Source of the DNA: Apostichopus japonicus
Lineage: Eukaryota > Echinodermata > Holothuroidea > Aspidochirotida > Stichopodidae
Assembly (NCBI RefSeq): GCF_037975245.1
Contig: NC_092561.1
Location: 7,670,001 to 7,734,000 of the forward strand
Direction: 5' to 3'
DNA length: 64,000 nt
Shown: positions 37,443-49,286 of the stretch, piece after piece
Position numbering within the stretch: the stretch's first letter is position 1
Layout of the letters: every line of letters begins with the position of its first letter
Notes under the pieces: generated by a model
What the model was told of the DNA's origin: nothing
Seen by the model: only the letters and a program-made list of their open reading frames with translations
Database searches by the model: none
Translations under genes and position numbers: made by a program

Positions 37443-37890
37443 CGAATTTGTAAAGCAAACAGCAGATGTCCCATCACATCAGAGGGATGAAAATGGCGTT
37501 CCAGGTTGAACAGCCTCCAAACTGTCTATGTGTAGTCATAGGCGTAGGAGCCCAATTTGATTTGGGATGGGGGGGGGGGGGGCTGCAACGACTTGCCAGT
37601 AAAATATAACCAAAGTAAGCGCGCGTTCAACATGTTAATGTATATATTATATATATATCGGCAAGCATTGGATATTACATCGCATGCCATCGTGTACCGT
37701 ACGGTCCGTGAATGTTGTGCAGTACTCCGCGGGATGCTAATGTAAACAACGAAATGTCTTATTTAGATGGAGAAAAAAGCATGGAGGTCCAAATTATGTC
37801 AACACTCTCTTTTACATTAGTAATGGCGAATTAGTCGGGCAAGCTTAGAACTTTATTTTAATTACCAAGGACATTTTTTTTTAAACTATT
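37443..37890. repeat. Local duplication, block 2 with truncated MITE
   Basis: Matches 35532-35965. The MITE in it begins CATAGGCGTAGGAGCCC (37542) and loses its right end near 37890. An (AT)n stretch has grown inside it near 37650. Confidence 0.75.
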
Positions 37891-38090
37891 GATATCCTTT
37901 AGCTACATCATTGCAATTTATTTTTCTTTCAGTAGGTGCCCTTCATAAACCTTCATAAATTAAGAATAAATGCTGTCACATGCTAAAAAAAGGTAAGTAT
38001 TAACAAAAAAAACAAGCACACTGTCTGACTCGATGACGTCATATTTAGACTTGTTCAAGTCCCAGTCTCGTATGTGTGCATAGGAATGTT

Positions 38091-38458
38091 CAGTGGCGTA
38101 GGAAGGTACTTTTGAGTGGGGGGGGGGGGTGGAGACTGATGGCCGGCCTGGGGGAGGGGTCTAAGTGGAGGTGGTTTCCCCCTCCCCTTTGGATTTTTTT
38201 GCATTTCCAGGTGGCCTCAGATGCAATTTGGTGCAGTATAGCACACTTCAACACCCACTCCATTTTATAAACTTAATTTTGTATTTTCACCTGGCCTTAG
38301 ATGCAATTTGGTGCTCAAAATGAGATTTTTTTCTCATTTGGAAATGAAAGAGGGGTTTTCTGACTTGCGAAGCAGGGGGGGCGGAATGATACTTCTGCCC
38401 CTCCATATTTTTCACTGGGGGCTGGCGCCCCCCCAGCCCCCCGGTTCCTACGCCCTTG
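38091..38458. mobile_element. hAT-type MITE, 368 bp
   Basis: Termini CAGTGGCGTAGGAA and TTCCTACGCCCTTG are flanked by a perfect 8-bp duplication GGAATGTT (38083-38090 and 38459-38466). Internally 'CAGATGCAATTTGGTGC' and 'TAGATGCAATTTGGTGC' occur as a direct repeat about 70 bp apart. No transposase. Confidence 0.85.
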
Positions 38459-38466
38459 GGAATGTT

Positions 38467-39472
38467 ACACAACTGTGATATCTCTCGACAGAATGAGACA
38501 TCTCATTAACCTGTTAATTGCTCTGTACACGTCATTCATCACAACCCGTGTCTGCTGTCATTCATCGTATGAATTATGAAACACTCATCTATATACGAAA
38601 AATATACCATTTCTGTTTGGTCACATGTCATTTTGGGTTAAATAATTTATATCAAAAAAGCTACTTTATTGACTGATTATTTCATGAAAGGTAATAATCT
38701 GTATTTCCAGGTATATCGGAAGACAATACTTTTCGCTGATTAATCTTGACATTTTAATCATGCTTAACTCAGTGTCCATCGCTCTAATCTTCTTGACCTT
38801 TTGCAGACCAAGGGGAAAATAAACCGCTGGCAACATTGGCAGCTGCAGAATATTTCTTTTTTTTTCCCTTTTTCCTCTCTCTCTCTCTTTTTCCCTCTTT
38901 CATTCTTTTCTATTTATTTTTTCACCTTCTTGTTCTGCCTCTTCTGTTTGATGATGAGATAAAAGGTAGATCTTAAATAGATCCAAGTAGCTTATACAGT
39001 AAAGAAGAGGATTAGTAATTTAATAGCTAATTATTTAATAGCTGATTATTTGTAAATACATATATAAATATATATATATATATAGGAGTTAAAGTATATA
39101 GCAAGGTATCATAACAAAAAATCGCAACCTTGATAATCTGCATAACGCTATATTTCTGTATCTTTTTTCGTCTCCCCCCCCCCAACTTTTCATCCTTATT
39201 TTTTCTTCCGATTTTCTTTTAGATATAACCATATATAGAGATCATATTCTTCCCACGCAAAAACAGTATGTTTTGAAATGTAATTTATTTAATTGGTTGT
39301 TGCCATGCAATCTCTGTCTATAGTTTTCTTTTGTATTTTTATTAATATTATTATTACTTTTACTATGTTTGTTCGTCCTGTTAAAGTGCAGGTGTTTTGA
39401 AAATGCGCTTTCAGTAAAAGGACCTTGGGTTTCGAAGCCATTGTAAAATACAAATTATCTTTACACATATCT

Positions 39473-39474
<2 letters not shown>
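38467..39474. other. Non-coding, no gene seen
   Basis: AT-rich DNA with a T/C-rich stretch at 38856-38935 and a small (AT)n at 39060-39085. Confidence 0.45.
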
Positions 39475-39531
<57 letters not shown>

Positions 39532-39619
39532 TCATATATATAAATTCATATATATATATATATACATATATATATAAATACATATATATATAGATATATA
39601 TATACATTTACATAAAAAA

Positions 39620-39650
<31 letters not shown>
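39475..39650. repeat. (AT)n microsatellite with ATTCATATATA and ACAT variants
   Basis: Starts with about 65 bp of pure AT and then degenerate units. It lies at the 3' tail side of the minus-strand SINE that follows. Confidence 0.9.
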
Positions 39651-39651
39651 A

Positions 39652-39775
39652 AATGAAAATCGTAATGAGTTGGAAAATCAAGAACAGTGAAAAAACTTTC
39701 AGCCTCCACCGGGATTCGAACCACGGGCCTCCCACTCTGTACGCGGACACCCTAACCACTAGGCTATGGACGCTG
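39652..39775 (-). mobile_element. tRNA-derived SINE with (TA)n tail
   Basis: On the minus strand GCGTCCATAGCCTAGTGG carries an A box and GTGGTTCGAATCCCGG a B box; the outer 7 bp pair at 6 of 7 positions like an acceptor stem. The body GGAGGCTGAAAG...TTGATTTTCCAACTCATTACG recurs at 39962-40035 in the opposite orientation. The tail runs into the (AT)n array. The anticodon arm is degenerate, so it is not a functional tRNA. Confidence 0.75.
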
Positions 39776-39961
39776 ATTATATGTCCAGAGGTTCAAAACC
39801 GGTAAGGAAGATCGTAATTCCACTGTAGGCGTTTGTCACCTGTATCGAACAATACTAGTTCTGTTTTTGGTGACATATTTTGCCTTACTCTAGAGATCAA
39901 ACATGATGCTAACCAACTCGAAATCATTTGTGATTCCTAAAGCCGGATCTCGAAAGAGATA

Positions 39962-40035
39962 CTTTGAACAGTGGAGGCTGAAAGTTTGTTCACTGTTCTT
40001 GATTTTCCAACTCATTACGATTTTCATTTATATAT
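39962..40035 (+). mobile_element. 5'-truncated SINE body, opposite orientation
   Basis: GTGGAGGCTGAAAG through ATTACGATTTTCATTTATATA matches the reverse complement of 39652-39712 and lacks the tRNA head. With its partner it forms a long-range inverted repeat of about 60 bp. Confidence 0.75.
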
Positions 40036-40087
40036 ATTCATTTGCATTTGTCATTTACCTCCATTGCATTAACATAAAGTCTGTTAA

Positions 40088-40106
40088 GTATATATATATA
40101 TATATT

Positions 40107-40160
<54 letters not shown>

Positions 40161-40185
40161 ATATTATTATTATATATATATATAT

Positions 40186-40225
<40 letters not shown>

Positions 40226-40227
40226 TA

Positions 40228-40270
<43 letters not shown>
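40088..40270. repeat. (AT)n microsatellite with ATTATT interruptions
   Basis: About 180 bp of AT and TTATTA units. All long frames over it are artefacts. Confidence 0.9.
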
Positions 40271-40271
<1 letters not shown>

Positions 40272-40489
40272 TTGAAATTAATTGAAAAGCGGTCTGAGCA
40301 TCTGTCGATTTAAGGCAGCACTCTGCTGATGCGATTAGTTTTGACATTCGGTTGAGACATGAACAATTTGCGGACCACCTTAAAGGAAAAAACACATGAG
40401 GCATAAGGTTAAGAGCTGAAATTACATTGAAAAAGTCCTCGGATGTCGTAATTATCAAATTGAGCTACTTGTGACAGTATATAACATAC

Positions 40490-41101
40490 CTAGCACATTG
40501 ATCGACCATTCACACATTTCTGGTTTTCCTGAGAAAAGATATCTCTTGTAGCAAGAATAGTCTCCAACATCCTGGAGGGTAAAATTCGTGACTTTCAAAC
40601 GAGCAGTTCTTCCATTCGATTCTATTGTAAAGATTCGCTTGCCATCTGTTTTAATGACAGATTCATCATATCGGTGACTCAACATCTCAGAATTTTTCCA
40701 TTTCCATAAAAAAAGGAAGTCCGAATAGACGAACTCGAACACACAATTCATTTCAGCGACTTCCCCAAGAGCAACAAATGTCTCTTTCTGACTTTGAGCT
40801 ACCGTGTTTGAGAAAGGTTGGAAAACAAAATGAGAATTAGCTGGTCACGTATTTGATCCTAAGTGAACCTTATTGCAGTCGTTTATTTAACAATAGGAGA
40901 AGTGTTTGTGTAATTGCCACAAGTTATGGTGCACATGTAAAACGACGTAACCACTGCAACCTGTTAAACCTTGCATGGCTTATTTTACAATACTTAGTGA
41001 GTATTCTAACCCTTTAACTTACCTGGAACCATGGAAATGCACAATTCTATGATAGTCATCCACTGGAGAAAGAGTTCTACACATCCCTTTCGATTACACA
41101 T
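40490..41101 (-). CDS. Ig-superfamily gene, first two coding exons (signal peptide + V-like Ig domain), 3' part missing
   Basis: Exon 1 (41101 down to 41023) starts at ATG and encodes 26 residues with a hydrophobic core (about 10-25), a likely signal peptide, ending at donor CCAG|GTAAGT in phase 1. Exon 2 (40798 down to 40490) enters after CAAACACGGTAG and leaves at CTAG|GTATGT, also phase 1. A phase 1-1 exon holding one Ig domain is the IgSF standard. Residues 27-129 contain Cys45, Trp58/Trp60 and the motif D103-x-G-x-Y107-x-C109 (DVGDYSCY), plus a sequon NFT and an extra Cys122. I saw no further Ig, transmembrane or cytoplasmic exon on this strand, so the receptor or secreted nature is open. 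The signal exon, phase match and motif together make a real gene likely. Confidence 0.75.
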
Positions 41102-43102
41102 GATGCACTCTTTTTCGTAGTTTTCTTGGTAGTTTGATTTTGCTATTCGTCACAGAGTCTTCAATAGGCGTAATTCTTTTTAGCTGGGAAAGTGTTTAGG
41201 CTAGTAGAACTGATGTGACCTAACTACTGCAATGGTCTAAGTGTGAAGTTATTCCGGCTCTTTACCAAAGGCAATAACAATACGGTAAAGACAAAGGTGA
41301 CAAAACATAATCTGGTAAAAACATAATAAAATGGTTTCATATCTATTGACAATTAAAAAGGAAAGGAGATTCTTGCGGCTTAATGCCATAATTGCATAAT
41401 TTTTATATGCTTGATACTTTAAAAGACAAAGGTAACAACACTTGATATTTTGGTTTCATATCTATAATTGACCAAAATATACCGAAAGGCTTTTGTCACT
41501 TCAGCTATTCTTTACAACTATTAATAGACAGTTATATTGCAGGTTTTTTCTTAAGTCATTAGCAACAGATAAACGTCTGACCTAGTGAACAGTAACTAAT
41601 AAATTGAATATTGATTTAAAAGGAAGTTCAACTGTTTCTCCATCAACATGTGATAAAACAAGTTTTTAAAAAGCAGAGCTATAGCAATATGCGTTTCCCC
41701 GAATATCCAGACAGATTTAGTAAACAGCTGCATAAAGATGGCCCGACAGAAGACGGCCCGACAGAATGTTGCTGTTTTCAATAGTTATGGCATTTGGGTC
41801 GAGTACTACGTAACTGTTCGTGACTTGCTAATCCCTCTTCATTGTGTTATTTTCTTTCCAAACTTTCTTTGCTTTTAGAAAAGAGAAAATTGTTGCAAGT
41901 CAATCATTTACAGTAGTTGATGAATCTTCGGCAAGCTTTAATCAGTTATATTTGTATCACTTGGACAACCTTTGCAAAATATTAGTCTCCGCAATAGTAT
42001 CCGAATTTATGTTTTGATGCTTGCTTTTATATTACTTAATATTCAGCATTTTGTTACGGTAAAACCAAGACTGAAACACACTCCCTTACGTCGACATTTC
42101 GCAGATGTGGGAAATATTAGGCCAAACCAAACTGCTAAGCTCACTCATATTTGTGTGTGTTCTAGTTTGTCATTAATTTATTACTTTATTAAATATTACA
42201 AGAAATTTCAATTTAAAGAAATGGTAGAATCGTGTAAGTATCAAACCCTGGAATAGTTTTACAATGTTTTGAACTGTTAAAGATAATTCCAAGAATGTTA
42301 CTCTAAAGTATAATTGTGTTTTTTGACTAACCAGATATTAAAATACATAGAAAACGATATCACTTCTTTAGGCAAATTCAAAATTCCCGACCATGTTAGG
42401 AAGGGCTGAACTTTTATGCAATGACCAAAAGGCGAATGTGGCCCTTTGATCGTTGATGGCGACTGCCATGTAGGAAGTTAGGGTTTCTCCCCCCCCCCCC
42501 CACCTGCCCCCGAAAAATAGACGTCAAACGGTGCAGTATGAGGCATACTTATTCAATAAATTAGTTCTTTAACTAAATTTAAAAGGCTGGTTTTGCTACT
42601 CTTGTTCTTTTGTTTTGTGTGTGTGTGATATTGAAAAGGGTGTGTACCCCGCAGTAGGAGTCGAATTCTTTTCAGGCTGAATATATGAAATCCCGCAACT
42701 GAACCATTTTACCCCCCCCCCCCCCACTGACAATGGAACGTGAAGGAATTCCACACCCGCACAGACTTCCTTCCAAATGACTTACATTGAAATAACCCAG
42801 GTTGTACTATACAATGTAGTTGAAATGATGGATATGATAGTATCATTTTGCACCTTCAGCCAATGATTTCTCTTGATTTGTCGATTCGTTCATTCGTTTA
42901 TTCGGTCATTCGTTCATTCGTTCGTTCTTTCGTTCTTTCGTTCATTTGTTCATCCAACTGCTTTTATACCTTATTTCGTGATTCCTGTGACCTAAAATGT
43001 ATCAGGTATCACAAGTCCCCTCGAAAGGATTAACAGATACTACACATGATCCTGGTTTGTGGAATCGATCTACACAAAAGAACATATACTGCACTTGACC
43101 TT
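41102..43102. other. Intergenic, no gene seen
   Basis: AT-rich. Poly-C runs lie near 42489 and 42712, and a TTCG/TTCATTCG tetranucleotide stretch lies at 42883-42953. The open frame at 41972-42256 is unremarkable. Confidence 0.45.
42883..42953. repeat. (TTCG)/(TTCATTCG)n simple repeat
   Basis: About 70 bp of ATTCGTTC, TTTCGTTC and ATTCGTTT units. Confidence 0.85.
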
Positions 43103-43837
43103 ATCAACGGATCGATTAAATAGTCCTGTAGAGACTCGGCGTTTGCGTTATCTCATATATTTATTATTTATAGTATACGCAATGTATACTTTTGATGTAA
43201 AATACCAATCATATCAGTTCAGCGTGGCTGTTCTCGCGATATCAAAGTCCAATCTCAATTATATATAAGTTCCGTGCGTTGTTTCCATTGTAGGCTACAT
43301 AAACGTACAATGTACAGTGTGTATGATCATGTATTTCCTTTATGGTCCGACTCGAAATAACGCAAGAAAGAAAAATCTGGCTAGGTTGATAACTTGATGC
43401 AAGAGTAGGTAAACATTAAAGTAAGGTAAGTCTTAGAAATGCATAACGGTTATAATTTCAAAAATGTTTCCTTAGTTCATCAGTATTTTGATATACCATT
43501 AAGAGGGATATAATAGAGCAAAAATTGCAATAGTGATTAGTATTATCGTTAATTCGGTATCTATTGCCGTTGTTATATTATTAAGCTTAACAATCAGAAC
43601 AGAACAGATATCGAGGTCATAGCCATGATACCGAATTCACTAAAGTTATAAACTGACTGATTGAGTAAACTTCGAATCATCATGTATTGTCATTACAAGT
43701 CAACTGTTTAAACATAAAAAGGTAAACATTCTTAAAATTTGCATGCAAGAATAAAATCACCTTGTTATACAGATGTCTACAACATGCAAACATATGGTAT
43801 CATAAGTACATTTAAGAAGCATTGTTGGTTACATCAC

Positions 43838-43876
43838 CGGAAATGGCACTTCCCAGGCCTTGTAAGTTGCATCTGA
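43838..43876 (-). mobile_element. Fragment of 12823-type hAT MITE inside the TRIM unit
   Basis: 'ATCACCGGAAATGGCACTTCC' through 'CAGGCCTTGTAAGTTGCATC' is the reverse complement of the conserved core of the 12823 family. The same fragment is at about 51404-51450 and 61995-62045, so it predates the unit duplications. Confidence 0.65.
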
Positions 43877-45299
43877 AAATTCTTTATTTTGAGATCTCTT
43901 GATTGAGAATTTTACACTTACAAAAAAAAAGGTCAATTAGAAAAATTGTATTAGATGAATTGAATAAAGGACTTAAGGTAATAAGCTCTGCCTTATTCAC
44001 TGTTTACACAGGTAAATGAAGATATGAAAGCACACCAGGGCTTTATTATGATAGCTGTAGCCTGTATGAAGTGGGGAAGCCATATGGGGAATTTAGGTGT
44101 AAATAAGTTGTTATCATTATTTCTTCTACATCCCAAGAAGGGGCTTACTAGGGGAAGGGGGGGGGATGAACTGAGTGTGTGGGCCATGTATGGGGACTGT
44201 GCCTCAATAATCTTAGTTAAAACATTTGGGCACTGATATAGGAGCTAACATTTAAACTGATAGGCCATCATAAAACATATAGACGTAATAAATATATCCA
44301 TGAGCCATAGTTTAGTAATAAAGTTCTACACTTTTCACGATAAAATCTTAGGAGTTCTCTACTTGTATTGTCATTCTAAAAAAATGATCAGTTATAATTA
44401 ACCCTGTGTTTTATTGTTTGGAACGCCATTCCTACAATACGTGCCTAGGAACTTGAGGTTGCACACTAATCTAATAAAATTAGAAGAAATGATTTTGAAC
44501 ATTTTGCTTAAACTAAGCGAAATAGTGCTTACTGCCTAAGCATCCACATTATCTTAACCAAAATATAATTTGCATATAGTGTAATATTGCTAATATTGTA
44601 CGTGACAAACCACATAATATAAAATAAAAAAAATAATATTCTTGAAAGGAGATTAGTGAATGCTGCAGGCTTTCACTATCTCCTTGCTCAGCATACAGCG
44701 GTGTATGGGCCCGGTTGCTCAGTTAATTTACGCTATAAATGCAATCTGTCAGTCTTATATCTTCAACCCAGTGGAAGTTGTAATTTCATTGGGGGTTGAG
44801 CAAATGAGAATGAAACATTAATAACCAATTATCTCATAGCACAATGTTTTCAGAGCTCCTTTTATGAGATACACGAGTCATTATGAGCCTGATAATGGGC
44901 TAGTGCTTACAGGAGCCAGCCACTAAACCTGGGTGGGGAAATTTGATATTATTTCTTCCACCTTTCAGAAAGAGGAATGTGTCCCCATGCACCCCCCCCC
45001 CTCCCTGCCGTGATTGATGCCCCTACTTGTACAGACAAACGTTTATACCTAAGATTGCACCAGTTGACGCTTAAAAAACTTCAACTTCTCGGTGTGGACT
45101 CCTACATCCCGACAAAGTGTCTACTACAATGACCCAAGTGCAGCCCCCCCCCTTCTCCCCTACTTAAAATCTATCATTCTCCTCTGGCCCATCAACACAT
45201 TTTTTAACGCCATACCTTAATCAATTGGGGGGAGTTGAATTTGTCCCCTCCGTTCCTCCACTTTGCTATGCTGCTCATGCCACTGAGTGACTCTTTGTG

Positions 45300-45780
45300 G
45301 TTATATTATGCTGAAGGCTTGGTAACTTTGCAATAGTGATGGCGTGTGCTTGTGTTTGTGATGGCTAGAAGCACTAGTTGAGTCAATGTCGTGCTTGGTA
45401 CAGTAGGTAGATGCCCCTTGTTGGTTAAATGTTCTCTATTGTTTGTGCTCCCCGTTTCATGCATATTGATGAGTGGGCGGGGTAAACGTACAATCCATAT
45501 AATGGCAATATCTTTTCAAACCTATGTCTGATTTAGTTCATACTTGGTATGGTGATGTAACTATATAGTAAGTATATGCTCTTTGCAACAACTTTGACCT
45601 TGTTCATATTCATGATTTTGTGGGGCTTAATGTGGGAAATAATCAAAAACAGCTTGTAAAAACATATATCTCATCAACCACAAGTTGAATAAATGTCATA
45701 CTGGGTAAATGCCTCATGATTGAAATTGGTAAAGGTCAAAAGAGGTCAACAGGTAACAAAGTTCCAGTACTATTAAAGTC
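45300..45780. repeat. Old dispersed repeat upstream of TRIM gene A
   Basis: Phrases 'TTAGTTCATACTTGGTATGG' and 'AATAAATGTCATACTGGGTA' recur with about 130-bp spacing. The TRIM B copy lies near 52910-53390. It may cover the promoter or first intron of the gene. Distinct promoter motifs were not recognised. Confidence 0.4.
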
Positions 45781-46039
45781 AGTGTGGTTGTGTTTGCCAT
45801 CAGCAATATCCGAACAGTTCCATTATGCCAGTGATCGAGTTGCACCAATATCTCGACTTCTGTGTTTATAGGGAAAGACATACCCGTCATACCGTAGGTT
45901 ACAAAGAACAGCTTTTATATTCAGTTCATTGAAGGTCTTTCTTCTTAATTTTCTTACTCTCAATTTGTTTCTCCAAATAATGATTTTAATAAACACTGAT
46001 CATGATCATTTTCTTTACAGATTAAATTTCGCGACAAAA

Positions 46040-48832
46040 ATGGCCTGCCCATCGCCTTGGAAAGACATCGAAGATAAATTCTTTGAATGTTCAATTTGTT
46101 TGGATCTGTTTAAAGAACCGAAACTATTACCGTGTCTACATAGATTTTGTAAACAATGTCTGGAATCTATACTAGAAGGACAGGTTGGGACATTTAAATG
46201 TCCTCTTTGCAAAGATGTCTGTAACATACCAAACAATGGGATAGATGGATTCAAGACTGACTTCCATATGAAAAGTATGCTGCAGTTTATTCAGCTACAG
46301 AAAACATTTGAAAATGAAGAAGTTAGGGTCTGTGTTGGCTGTTCAAAGAAGTTAAAGGTTACAGCATACTGTTTTAAGTGCAAAGATTTTCTTTGTGTCC
46401 AGTGTTATCAATTCCACTCGACCAACAAGATGGTTGCTGATCATCGGGAAAATGTATTAGCTCTGAAAGATGTTGAAGGAAAGAGTCTCACATTAGAAAA
46501 ACTTGCATCATTGAAGGAAGCCCTTAGGTGCCATGTTCATACAGAATTTAAAGCTCAGTTATGTTGTTGTACTTGTGGAAATCTCCCTGTTTGTGTGACA
46601 TGTACGTATGGAAAACACAAAGGTCATGACCTACAAGACGTTGCGAATGTGTCGAAAGAAGAAAGAGAGAGATTGCAGAAGAGATTGGAAGAACTTGTAA
46701 AACGGAAAGAAAATGTAACCAGCTTAACTAATAAGATAAACAAAGTAAATGAAGAACTTACATCAATCGTTGCTGATACAAAAAGGAAATGGGAAACGCA
46801 GTACGAAGATCAGACCAGGAAGTTAAAGAATAAGAAAGAGAAAGAAAAGAAAGAATTCAACAGATTCAAAGCAGTTCTTGAAAAAAGGAGTCGAAAAGAA
46901 TTGAAAGAATTAGAAACAGAAATGGAAGAGAAGATTAGAAAAATAAGAGACGAGTACGACAGGATGATTAAAATCAAAATTAGGGAATCAAAAGAGAAAG
47001 AGGAAACCAAACAAAATGAAATAGAAAACAGTGAATTAAAGATTGACGAAACAATGAACAAACTTGATGCATTAATGAATGAGAGAAATAAAACAATAGA
47101 AGAACAACAGCAACGCAAGCTTAGAGAAACACAAAACTTATCAGATCTTTGTAACCAATGGGTCAATAAGTTTGAAAATATGTCTACTATAGCTTCGAGT
47201 GTCCTTGAATCGCACAACCACTGGACAGACGCACAGTGTATTCCTGATATAAGAGCTGCGAGCGAACCTCTAGTTGAGGATCTTATGAAAGATTTTCCAG
47301 AAATGGAATCTTTATCTGATATAACAATGGATGATCTACCAATGTTGTGTATTGATAGAGTAAATATATCGGATAATGTAGAATCTGTTGTTGATTTTGA
47401 TATGATCAAAGGTAGTTTGTTTTGTTTAACTGGTATAACAAGTACCGGATCTGGTAACATCATCGTCTCTGGGAGGTTATCACAAGACCATTCATTTATT
47501 ACAGTGATAAACAGACAAGGACGTCAGATTCGTCATAACAAGATAGATAAAGGCAAAGGGAGCTCTCTTCAACCCTTTCGATACTGTGCTGCTTTATCAC
47601 GTGATAAGATAGCTTCGGTTTGTAGATCCAATCAGCTTGTTGTTTATAATATTCATGGTGGGTCCTTGACTCAAAATAAGATCACGTCCTTCTTTGATGA
47701 CATCAAAACGGTGGGTGAAAAATATGCGAGTTGTATAACTACCGATACTATTCGTGGCCACATCATTGTAGGTACATCTATTGGATCGCTATTCATATTT
47801 GATGAAGAGTTGAAGTTCATTCGAGCTCTGAAGCTGCCAGAGGTTATAAAATGCTCAAGAGATATCCTTTATCATCAAGGCGTTCTGCTGATATGCGATG
47901 GAGAGAGTAGATGTGCATACGCTGTTACCATGGATACAACTAACACAGAGGCAGAGTTACTATACAAGCTTCCGATACCAGCTATTGACGGAGACACTTG
48001 GTATCCTTGGAGTATATGTGCAGACAGGGCAGGTTTTGTATACATATTGTGGAATGGTGATGGAACACGTATCATCACACAGTACAGTCAAGATGGTCAG
48101 CAGATGTTGACAACCAAACGGACAAAAGATACAGCATGGTGTATGACAACATTGATGACAGAGGAGGGACATAAGCTACTTGTAGCTACATCATATTCAG
48201 GAAAGATACTTTGTTATTGTCTGGTGAGTATATCTCAGTGTTCAATACTTTAATATTATTACTATTAGTAACATAAATGTTGTTGTCGTGATACTCTGAT
48301 GTAACGACAGTTAAATGGTACATTCAACAGTGATAATATCACCAAGGATATCATCTTCCTGTATTGACTTTATGTATGCCCAAGTAGCATATAATATTTA
48401 TAACTTTAAAGATAGTTTTTGCTTGAAATTAGCTCAAGTAATAGTATATAAATAAGATGAAGTTATGTCTTAAACCCAATAAACATGAAGCTAAAGTGCA
48501 AAACTTGTTCACTATTTCCTTTTACGGAATTGAAGAAGAAAAATTAAGAATTTTAACGAGATAATGGTACTGTTGTTGACAAGACATCGCAATGCCAACT
48601 TAAGTTGATTAAAAAAAGAAAATAAACAACAAAGGTTAGAAAAGGGAACATAACAGGCAAGAATGGAAAGAAGAAAAGAAAAGAAGGGATTTGTTTGCTG
48701 AAAAAACATTACACAAAGAATCGACATCTAACATGTCTTTTTTGTTCATTCAAAAATGTGCTTCATTAGAAAAGAGAACTGGATCAACGTTTGTAACTTT
48801 ATAAATGTTCTTTCCAACAGACACCAGAATAA
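46040..48832 (+). CDS. TRIM-type E3 ubiquitin ligase, copy A (RING, two B-boxes, coiled coil, beta-propeller), 731 aa
   Basis: Coding exons 46040-48223 and 48821-48832. The ATG (MACPSPWKDIEDKF) follows acceptor TTTCTTTACAG| at 46020, so the 5' UTR is split; the open frame upstream of it is intron. RING C3HC4: C17, C20, C32, H34, C37, C40, C54, C57. B-box1-like: C98, C101, C111, C114, C119, C122, H126, H135. B-box2: C164, H167, C176/C179, C185, C188, H193, H196. Coiled coil about 205-370, very Lys/Glu-rich. Residues about 450-728 form repeated beta strands of the NHL/WD propeller type. At CTG|GTGAGT (48223) the frame splices in phase 0 to ACA-CCA-GAA-TAA, adding TPE. Reading on instead would add nine poorly conserved residues. 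TRIMs ubiquitinate targets bound by the C-terminal domain and are often expanded in innate immunity; the target here is unknown. AATAAA occurs at 49281 and in the last intron at 48478. Confidence 0.9.
48478..48483 (+). terminator. Intronic AATAAA, possible alternative polyadenylation (TRIM A)
   Basis: AATAAA in 'AACCCAATAAACATG' is conserved in unit B (56085-56090). Use of it would give an unspliced 3' end and a protein ending VSISQCSIL instead of TPE. Confidence 0.35.
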
Positions 48833-49280
48833 AGTCATCCTGGAAAATATACATGAAAGAAACGAATATCCAGAGTATACACCACACTGAATCAAACATC
48901 AAGGGCTGGGTCCAGCTGATGAGGAGAGAATTATTAAAATTTGCTGAAAAAACTAGAAACTTTAATATGAAACGGATCATGATGATTAAGATCGGTCTTC
49001 ATGGTTTATATAGTTTAATTGTAAGGTGAAAAGAATTAGACCGTCAACCCATTTAGCTTAACGGTTATTTTGTTACAACATATAGTCGCAAAACAATAAG
49101 GTATATTTGACGTAGACATACGTTTTACCAAAGTTGGCTGCGAAGGAATATTCATCAAAGGCGGACCGAACTTTCATATTTTCGATGTGGTATTAATGAC
49201 TTTTATGGAACTTGTAAAGTAAGATCTCGAAAATCAAGTACATTGAAACATATTTCCGTAGAACTGCTGACGTTCATGCG

Positions 49281-49286
49281 AATAAA
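49281..49286 (+). terminator. Candidate poly(A) signal of TRIM A
   Basis: AATAAA about 450 bp after the spliced stop, conserved at 56906-56911 in unit B. A nearer AATAAA overlaps the stop itself (48828-48833). Confidence 0.35.

Noticed and set aside
39703-39775. Genuine tRNA gene
   Set aside because: The anticodon arm does not pair well, and the same unit continues into a SINE body with AT tail; likewise the heads at 14196, 18425 and 25546.
43993-44236. Frames of ~65-70 codons on both strands repeated in units A, B and C
   Set aside because: They recur because the DNA is duplicated; poly-G length changes shift the frame between copies.
45929-46039. N-terminal 37-residue extension of the TRIM frame (and 53536-53646 in B)
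   Set aside because: It begins at TTG and runs through a clear TTTCTTTACAG acceptor, so it is intron sequence; the conserved start is the ATG after the acceptor.
46810-47463. 217-codon minus-strand frame, Ser/Phe/Ile-rich
   Set aside because: It is the antisense of the TRIM A coiled coil; Lys/Glu-rich sense codons read backwards give Ser/Phe/Leu. No independent signals.
48805-49029. 74-codon frame after the TRIM A gene
   Set aside because: It lies in the 3' UTR, and the matching region in unit B is frameshifted and stopped.
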